A DNA stretch of 48,462 nt from JALQUL01 sp964556425 (GTDB lineage: Bacteria; Pseudomonadota; Gammaproteobacteria; Burkholderiales; Burkholderiaceae_C), in NCBI GenBank assembly GCA_964556425.1, contig CAZKWC010000021.1, positions 1-48,462 on the forward strand, written 5' to 3'. The notes below the pieces were generated by a model. It ran no database searches, was not told where the DNA came from, and saw only the letters and a list, made by a program, of their open reading frames with translations. The position numbers and the translations under genes are program-made. Within the stretch, counting starts at the first letter, position 1. Each line of letters begins with the position of its first letter. This document shows, one piece after another, positions 43,686 through 48,462 of this stretch.

Positions 43686-44735
43686 ATGACATATATTACG
43701 CCTACCATCACCGATTTGTCTGTTAGTCAGGCTGGATTAAAAGACCGTTTAATTCATAAAATGAATCAAAAAACAAAACCCTTGGGCTCTTTAGGTCTGA
43801 TCGAAAAACTAGCCATTGAATTAGCTTTAATTAATGGGCAAGAATCAATTGAACTGCAACAACCTAAAGCTTTTATTTTTGCTGCCGACCACGGCTTATG
43901 CGAACAAGGCGTATCGGCTTTCCCGCAAGAAGTAACTTGGCAAATGGTAGAGAATTTTTTAGCAGGCGGAGCTGCTATTAGCGTATTATGTAAAGCCCAT
44001 GGTATTAATATGGTGGTGGTCGATTGCGGTGTTAAACATGAGTTTGGCGAGCGTGACAATTTAATCAACTTAAAAGTGGCTCACGGCAGCGCTAATAGTT
44101 TTACGGCTCCTGCCATGACAGCCCAAGAATGCCAGCAAGCACTTGAAAATGGACAATCTCTAATTCAACAATACGCTGGTAATGTAGTGTTATTGGGTGA
44201 AATGGGAATTGGTAATACAAGTGCAGCGGCTTTATTACAATCGCGCTTAACCGGCCTTGATATTGCATCTTGTACAGGAGCCGGAACCGGCCTTGATAGC
44301 GCGGCTATAGACCATAAAACAGCCGTTTTAGCGCAGGTTTTACAGCAACACCTGAATGCAACTAGCCCTTTTGATTGCTTGGCAGCTATGGGCGGCCTCG
44401 AAATAGCCACTATGGTGGGGGCTATTTTGCAAGCGGCGTCGCTCAATAAAATTATTGTAGTCGATGGCTTTATTACCAGCAGTGCGGTGTTGGTCGCTAG
44501 CAAAATAAATCCTTTCGTGTTGCAGCGTTGTATTTTTTCTCATCAGTCGGATGAAAAGGGCCACAAGGCCTTATTAGCCTCAATGGCGGCTACCCCACTC
44601 CTCCAACTAGGGTTACGCCTTGGCGAGGGCTCTGGTGCCGCTCTAGCATGGCCATTATTAGTGTCTGCAGCAACTATCATGAATAATATGGCTAGTTTTG
44701 AATCGGCAGGTGTATCTGAAAAATCAGTGGATTGA
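43686..44735 (+). CDS. cobT: Nicotinate-nucleotide--dimethylbenzimidazole phosphoribosyltransferase CobT
   Basis: A 349-residue enzyme making alpha-ribazole phosphate from dimethylbenzimidazole and nicotinate mononucleotide. KPLGSLGLIEKLA, FAADHGLCEQGVSAFP, LGEMGIGNTSAAA and the C-terminal LRLGEGSGAALAWPLL, with the catalytic Glu, are visible. ATG 43686 is preferred; the upstream in-frame ATG at 43629 adds a hydrophobic segment foreign to the family. A terminator follows. Confidence 0.95.
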   Translation: MTYITPTITDLSVSQAGLKDRLIHKMNQKTKPLGSLGLIEKLAIELALINGQESIELQQPKAFIFAADHGLCEQGVSAFPQEVTWQMVENFLAGGAAISVLCKAHGINMVVVDCGVKHEFGERDNLINLKVAHGSANSFTAPAMTAQECQQALENGQSLIQQYAGNVVLLGEMGIGNTSAAALLQSRLTGLDIASCTGAGTGLDSAAIDHKTAVLAQVLQQHLNATSPFDCLAAMGGLEIATMVGAILQAASLNKIIVVDGFITSSAVLVASKINPFVLQRCIFSHQSDEKGHKALLASMAATPLLQLGLRLGEGSGAALAWPLLVSAATIMNNMASFESAGVSEKSVD

Positions 44736-44782
44736 ATTTTGCAAGCAGGTTCAAATTGAAATGGCTATGTGATTTAATATTT

Positions 44783-44826
44783 AGCAATCTGCTGCAAAAC
44801 TCAAAGTCATGCAGACTGCTCTTTTT
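44783..44826 (+). terminator. Intrinsic terminator after cobT
   Basis: AGCAATCTGC and GCAGACTGCT pair at nine of ten positions around an 18-base loop, followed by CTTTTT. It separates cobT from the frnE-like/cobS/cobC unit. Confidence 0.75.
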
Positions 44827-44868
44827 AAGCACAGGCCACTTCAGTAATTATTTTTTAAAAGGTTTTGT

Positions 44869-45549
44869 ATGTCTCAAACAATGCGCATTGATTTTGTCTC
44901 TGATATTTCTTGTCCGTGGTGTGTAATAGGGCTTAGCGCTCTAGAAAAAGCGATAGTCAACATTCAAAATACCGCCAACACAGCGCTAGAGTTTGAAGTC
45001 TATTTGCAGCCCTTTGAACTCAATCCCAATATGCCTGTAGGTGGTCAAGATACTACCGAGCACTTAACCCAAAAATATGGTTCTACTCCAGAGCAACAAA
45101 GTCAAATCCGAGAAAACATTCGATTACGTGGTGCTGAGTTAGGTTTTGAGTTTAGACCTCAAGGACGCGATCGCATTTACAATACTTTTAATGCACACCG
45201 TTTGTTGCATTGGGCCACTCTTGAGGGTCAGCCCGGTCAAGCTGTGGCACTCAAAAAAGCTTTATTTAGCGCCTATTTTACTAATGGACAAAGTCCAGAA
45301 GATTTTACAGTGCTAGTGCAAGCTGCTCAGTCCGTTGGACTAGACGCCCAAAGAGCGACACAAGTGCTAGAAGATAATGAATATGCCCAAGAAGTACGTG
45401 AGCATGCCAATTTATTTATTCGCTCAGGTATTCAATCAGTGCCAGCAATTATCATTAATCAAAAACACCTCATTTCAGGCGGTCAACCCGTTGATGTCTT
45501 TGAACGTGTTTTATTAGAAATTGGCGCACAAGCCCAAGCTCAATCATGA
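44869..45549 (+). CDS. DsbA family oxidoreductase, FrnE-like
   Basis: A 226-residue thioredoxin-fold protein with an inserted helical domain. The active site CPWC is at residues 16-19 and the cis-proline loop at SVPAIIIN (about residues 188-195). No signal peptide is present, so it should act in the cytoplasm, as FrnE-type proteins do. It is not a known cobalamin enzyme, yet its stop overlaps the cobS ATG by four bases, so it is co-translated with cobS. A link to corrinoid or thiol chemistry is inference; it may simply be an operon passenger. Confidence 0.87.
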   Translation: MSQTMRIDFVSDISCPWCVIGLSALEKAIVNIQNTANTALEFEVYLQPFELNPNMPVGGQDTTEHLTQKYGSTPEQQSQIRENIRLRGAELGFEFRPQGRDRIYNTFNAHRLLHWATLEGQPGQAVALKKALFSAYFTNGQSPEDFTVLVQAAQSVGLDAQRATQVLEDNEYAQEVREHANLFIRSGIQSVPAIIINQKHLISGGQPVDVFERVLLEIGAQAQAQS

Positions 45550-46267
45550 TGTCGGCCATTCGACATTTTTTAATTGCGGTTCAGTTTTTTACTCGAATTC
45601 CAATTACAGGCCGATTGGCTCAGTGGGTGGGCTTTAGTCCTGCCATGTTGCAGGCCAGCGCCGCTCATTTTCCAGCCATTGGTTATGTGGTAGGCGCTAT
45701 TACAGTAGCTTGTTTTTATTGCTTCAACTGGGCTTTGGGCAACCAAGCTCAAAGCACTTGGATAGCAGCCATTTTTAGCACGATTTTAAGTGTTATGGTG
45801 ACGGGTGCTTTTCATGAAGATGGTTTAGCCGATACTGCTGATGCATTGGGCGGGAGCTACAACAAAGAAAAAGCGCTCATTATTATGAAAGATTCTAGAA
45901 TAGGATCTTTTGGAGCAATTGCTTTGGTGTTGGCGGTTTTAGCCAAGCTTGCCTTATTAGCCCTGATTGCTCAACACGCTTTCATATTAGTGGCAGCTGC
46001 AATTATGGGCTCTCATATTTTGTCTAGGTACTGGCCACTTTTTATTATTCGCTTATTACCCCATGTAGGTGATGATGCTGGCTCAAAATCCAAACCATTG
46101 GCGAGTCAAATAAGCAAAAAGTCTTTATTGGTCGCTAGTATTTGGGTGTTAATGGCTTGGCTAGTTTTGTCATTTTATATTGGAGCATGGTCATTAATGT
46201 GGCCACTCACTAGCTCATTTTTAGCGTTTATTTACGCTTATTATTTGTTTAACAAAAGACTTCAGGG
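45546..46267 (+). CDS. cobS: Cobalamin synthase CobS (3' end in assembly gap)
   Basis: The first 240 residues of adenosylcobinamide-GDP ribazoletransferase. QFFTRIP, then AFHEDGLADTADALGG (metal-binding Asp/Glu, about residues 89-104) and KDSRIGSFG (about 114-122) identify it, with several membrane helices. CobS joins adenosylcobinamide-GDP to alpha-ribazole. The sequence breaks at 46267 just where the conserved C-terminal GGxTGDxLGA segment is due, so about 15-20 residues are missing. Its ATG overlaps the FrnE-like stop (ATGA). Confidence 0.93.
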
Positions 46268-46367
46268 NNNNNNNNNNNNNNNNNNNNNNNNNNNNNNNNN
46301 NNNNNNNNNNNNNNNNNNNNNNNNNNNNNNNNNNNNNNNNNNNNNNNNNNNNNNNNNNNNNNNNNNN
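46268..46367. other. Assembly gap, exactly 100 N
   Basis: A run of 100 N, the usual placeholder for a gap of unknown size. Missing parts are the end of cobS and the first about 45-50 codons of cobC, which together need around 200 bases, so the true gap is probably longer than 100. Confidence 0.97.
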
Positions 46368-46814
46368 CAATTAGATTGGCCCAAGCAGTTAATTTTAAGA
46401 ACCTCTCCAGCTATTCGTTGCCAAGCTTTAGCCTCCGCTATCCAATCAATACGACCCGACTTTATGATTCAAACGGATGCTCGATTATTAGAAATGAATT
46501 TTGGCTCTTGGGAGGGCAAAGCTTGGGAGCACATTGCTAAACAAGAAATAGATGATTGGGTAGCCGATTTTGCGCACTACAAGGTAGGCGGTGGGGAATC
46601 AAGTCAAATGATGTTAGAACGTGTTAACTCCGCGTTAAATGACTATATGCGAAAAGCAATCAATGAGGTGTGGATCACTCATAATGGTGTTTTAAAATCG
46701 CTTTTATGCATTCAAAGTGGTCATTTGAACCTATCGCAAGCACAAGATTGGCCCAAAGTACAACTACCCTTTGGCCAATCTTATTGTTTAGATTTAAAGC
46801 CACTACAAAAATAG
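46368..46814 (+). CDS. cobC: Histidine phosphatase, probable alpha-ribazole phosphatase CobC (5' end in gap)
   Basis: The C-terminal 148 residues of a phosphoglycerate-mutase-like phosphatase. The blocks LRTSPAIRCQALA, LLEMNFGSWEGKAWEHI (with the acid residue), and VWITHNGVLKSLL (second catalytic histidine) are family features. The N-terminal RHG motif with the phospho-histidine lies in the gap. Beside cobS it is most likely CobC, which dephosphorylates alpha-ribazole phosphate or cobalamin phosphate. The frame runs unbroken through the N run from cobS, which is accidental and not a gene fusion. Confidence 0.82.
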   Translation, partial: QLDWPKQLILRTSPAIRCQALASAIQSIRPDFMIQTDARLLEMNFGSWEGKAWEHIAKQEIDDWVADFAHYKVGGGESSQMMLERVNSALNDYMRKAINEVWITHNGVLKSLLCIQSGHLNLSQAQDWPKVQLPFGQSYCLDLKPLQK

Positions 46815-46858
46815 AAATTGATTTTTATTTTTTATTTTATAAAACATTGACGCCCCCT

Positions 46859-47779
46859 ATGAATTCTTCCTCAAAAAAATGGCTTGCCTATCTTTGTTTA
46901 GCTCTTAGTATGTCTTTGGTGGGCGTTTATGTAGCGCTATCTAAACCCCTGGTAGCGGCTATACCTGTTTTTTTATTAGCCTGGATTCGATTTGGTATTG
47001 CTGGCATCGTCATGCTCACATGGTTAAAAAAACCTCCTCAAGAGGGAAAAATGAGTCCCTCTACTCAAAAACTGTTATTTTTAGAATCTTTTTTTGGTAA
47101 TTTTTTATTCTCCATTTGTATGTTGTTTGGCGTCAGCATGACTAGTGCGGTATCGGCTGGAGTAATTTTGGCGACTATTCCTGCAGTGGTGGCCTTGCTG
47201 GGTGCGATTTTCTTAAAAGAGCATATTAGTCCTAGAGTATGGCTGGCCATATTATTCGCAGCCCTTGGAGTTGCCCTGCTAACCATTTCAAAACACTACA
47301 ATAGTTCACCCAGCACTGGTCAAACCGATACCCTAATAGGCAATTTATTAGTTTTTGGTGCGGTTATCTGTGAAGCCAGTTATGTAGTAATCGGAAAAAA
47401 ACTCACGGGCAATTTACACCCCAAAAGAATATCGGCTCTCATCAATTTATGGGGTCTTTGTTTAGTGACTCCTTTTGGTGCTTGGTGGGCCTATAGCTTT
47501 GATTTTTCTAGTGTGGGCATACCTACCTGGGGTCTATTGGTTTTTTATGCTATTTCAGCCAGCATTGCCACTGTTTGGTTATGGATGACAGGCCTCAAAA
47601 CGATTGAAGCTTCTAAAGCGGGAGTTTTTACTGTTATGTTACCCATTTCAGCAGCAGTGGTGGGAGTTTTATTTTTAAATGAACCTTTAAGTGCCGTGCA
47701 ATTGATGGCTTTATGCATTGGCTTAACAGGCGTGGTACTGGCTACATCTGGAAATCAGGCGACCAAGGTGGAGGGTTAA
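46859..47779 (+). CDS. EamA/DMT superfamily transporter
   Basis: A 306-residue membrane protein with ten predicted helices in two EamA repeats (residues about 8-140 and 155-295). LAWIRFGIAG and FLNEPLSAVQLMALCIGLTGVVL are typical. Substrates in the family are amino acids or metabolites; none can be assigned here. The ATG at 46859 is preferred to a frame start inside cobC. It lies 44 bases after cobC. Confidence 0.83.
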   Translation: MNSSSKKWLAYLCLALSMSLVGVYVALSKPLVAAIPVFLLAWIRFGIAGIVMLTWLKKPPQEGKMSPSTQKLLFLESFFGNFLFSICMLFGVSMTSAVSAGVILATIPAVVALLGAIFLKEHISPRVWLAILFAALGVALLTISKHYNSSPSTGQTDTLIGNLLVFGAVICEASYVVIGKKLTGNLHPKRISALINLWGLCLVTPFGAWWAYSFDFSSVGIPTWGLLVFYAISASIATVWLWMTGLKTIEASKAGVFTVMLPISAAVVGVLFLNEPLSAVQLMALCIGLTGVVLATSGNQATKVEG

Positions 47780-47839
47780 AGATAAATATTTTCACCCTGT
47801 TACTAAAAAAGAATTGGCTCATTTAATCCCCAGTGACTT

Positions 47840-47859
47840 GTTAGCGCTTGAACGCTAAC
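47840..47859. repeat. 7-bp perfect inverted repeat
   Basis: GTTAGCG and CGCTAAC enclose six bases, 60 bases after the EamA stop, with no T-run. It could be a weak transcription end or an operator. The rest of 47780-48070 shows no supported gene. Confidence 0.4.
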
Positions 47860-48070
47860 ATTCAAATATAAGTCAATTCAAAGGATGAGTAAAAAAAGAA
47901 ACTCGTTCGATTGCGACTTAGAAGTGCAGGCATGTAGCAACTAAAATAGGCTAATCTAGCTATCTTATCCTTCATGCCTTGTCGAAATAACCAATCCCCC
48001 AAGCTACTCAAGTTATCACTCTAGACAGGGTGGCCACTGCACTACCCAATCATTTCTCTGGGTTAGTTCT

Positions 48071-48462
48071 TTAATCTGTGGCTTGGTGAGTCACCACAAT
48101 GCCATCGGCATCTGCAAATAAATAATCTCCCGGATAAACCCAAACACCCTGAATTTGAACGGGTACATTGAGTTGCCCTTGGTTTTTTCGATCTGTTGGC
48201 ATAGGCACAGAAGCCAAAGCCAAAATTCCTATATTTAAGGGTGCCAATTCAGCCACATCGCGAACACAGCCGTTAATTAATAAACCTGCCCAACCATTTT
48301 GTGCAGCTGCCAAACCTAAATTACCCCCTAACAAAGCTCGCTTTAAAGAACCTGCACCGTCCACGACTAATACTCTGCCATCACCTGGGCTTTCAACCAT
48401 GGCTTTCACTTGAGTGTTATCTTCATAACACTTCACTGTTACCACAGGTCCTGCAAACTGGC
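48071..48462 (-). CDS. rraA: RraA family protein, 5' end outside window
   Basis: The C-terminal part (about 130 residues visible) of an RraA-like protein. VVTVKCYEDN, VLVVDGAGSLKRALLGGNLGLAAAQNGWAGLLINGCVRD and GDYLFADADGIVV are hallmark blocks. Homologues are either the RNase E inhibitor RraA or 4-hydroxy-4-methyl-2-oxoglutarate aldolase/oxaloacetate decarboxylase; the GCVRD motif with metal-binding Asp is compatible with both. The frame stays open to the window edge, and residues before the first internal ATG match the family, so the gene is cut by the window. Confidence 0.85.
   Translation of the reverse strand, partial: QFAGPVVTVKCYEDNTQVKAMVESPGDGRVLVVDGAGSLKRALLGGNLGLAAAQNGWAGLLINGCVRDVAELAPLNIGILALASVPMPTDRKNQGQLNVPVQIQGVWVYPGDYLFADADGIVVTHQATD

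Noticed and set aside
44732..44926. A 64-residue frame between cobT and the FrnE-like gene
   Set aside because: It contains the cobT terminator and runs into the FrnE-like gene in another frame; no family resemblance.
45546..46814. A single 422-residue CobS-CobC fusion protein
   Set aside because: The frame crosses 100 N and is continuous only by chance; the two halves match separate families, and essential parts of both are missing in the gap.
47885..47944. A 19-codon frame starting ATGAGTAAAAAAAG
   Set aside because: The AAAGG before it touches the ATG, leaving no proper ribosome-site spacing, and the peptide has no recognisable feature.

Overview
The window looks like a chromosomal segment of a low-GC (roughly 40% by eye) betaproteobacterium, most likely in the order Burkholderiales. 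The reasons are the phaC-phaA-phaB order, a queG gene divergent from tsaE-amiC, a ZapB-like/zapA/6S RNA neighbourhood, a GluQ-RS next to trmB, and A/T-ending codons used throughout with no island of different composition. I cannot place it to genus. I see no tRNA or rRNA gene, prophage, insertion sequence or CRISPR array. One run of exactly 100 N (46268-46367) is an assembly gap.

Left part (1-16 kb) is mostly housekeeping. A DoxX/pirin pair lies divergent from a LysR regulator. Then come RNA-modification genes (gluQ, trmB, an RluA-type synthase), xerD, an AEC transporter, queG, tsaE-amiC, a DedA protein, mutL with an FAD-linked oxidase two bases behind it, and an RNase Z-like nuclease. From 16.2 to 20.2 kb is a complete polyhydroxyalkanoate operon, phaCAB on the minus strand, closed by a strong terminator.

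The middle (20-35 kb) is catabolic and repair functions: pgeF, maiA, an HSL-type esterase, a fumarylacetoacetase-family hydrolase, a NUDIX hydrolase, a PLP aminotransferase, nth, a quinone-reductase-like flavoprotein, a small basic protein, an M20 amidohydrolase, and an arginase-family/amine-oxidase pair. Between the last two sits a 0.7 kb stretch with a 7-bp tandem repeat and a short Arg-rich reading frame. On the minus strand a ZapB-like gene, an unusually long zapA and a VOC protein precede a 6S RNA gene that can be recognised from its folding, followed by a TSUP permease.

The right part (35.2-46.8 kb) is a cobalamin uptake and salvage region. A cobalamin riboswitch precedes btuB; then cobU-btuF-btuC-btuD-cobO-cobQ, cobT with its own terminator, and a third unit in which a FrnE/DsbA-like protein overlaps cobS by ATGA, followed by cobC. 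Together they import corrinoid (BtuB, BtuF, BtuCD), adenosylate it (CobO), activate cobinamide (CobU), activate the lower ligand (CobT) and join the halves (CobS, CobC). No cbiB is present although cobQ is. The 100-N gap falls on the cobS/cobC junction, so both genes are incomplete. An EamA transporter and a partial rraA-like gene end the window.

The most interesting points are the thiol oxidoreductase coupled to cobS, the unannotated-looking 6S RNA, the alternative hairpins before cobU, the heptad repeat with the possible Arg leader peptide, and the 78-bp convergent overlap beside the PHA operon. I did not find a clear new defence or mobile system.
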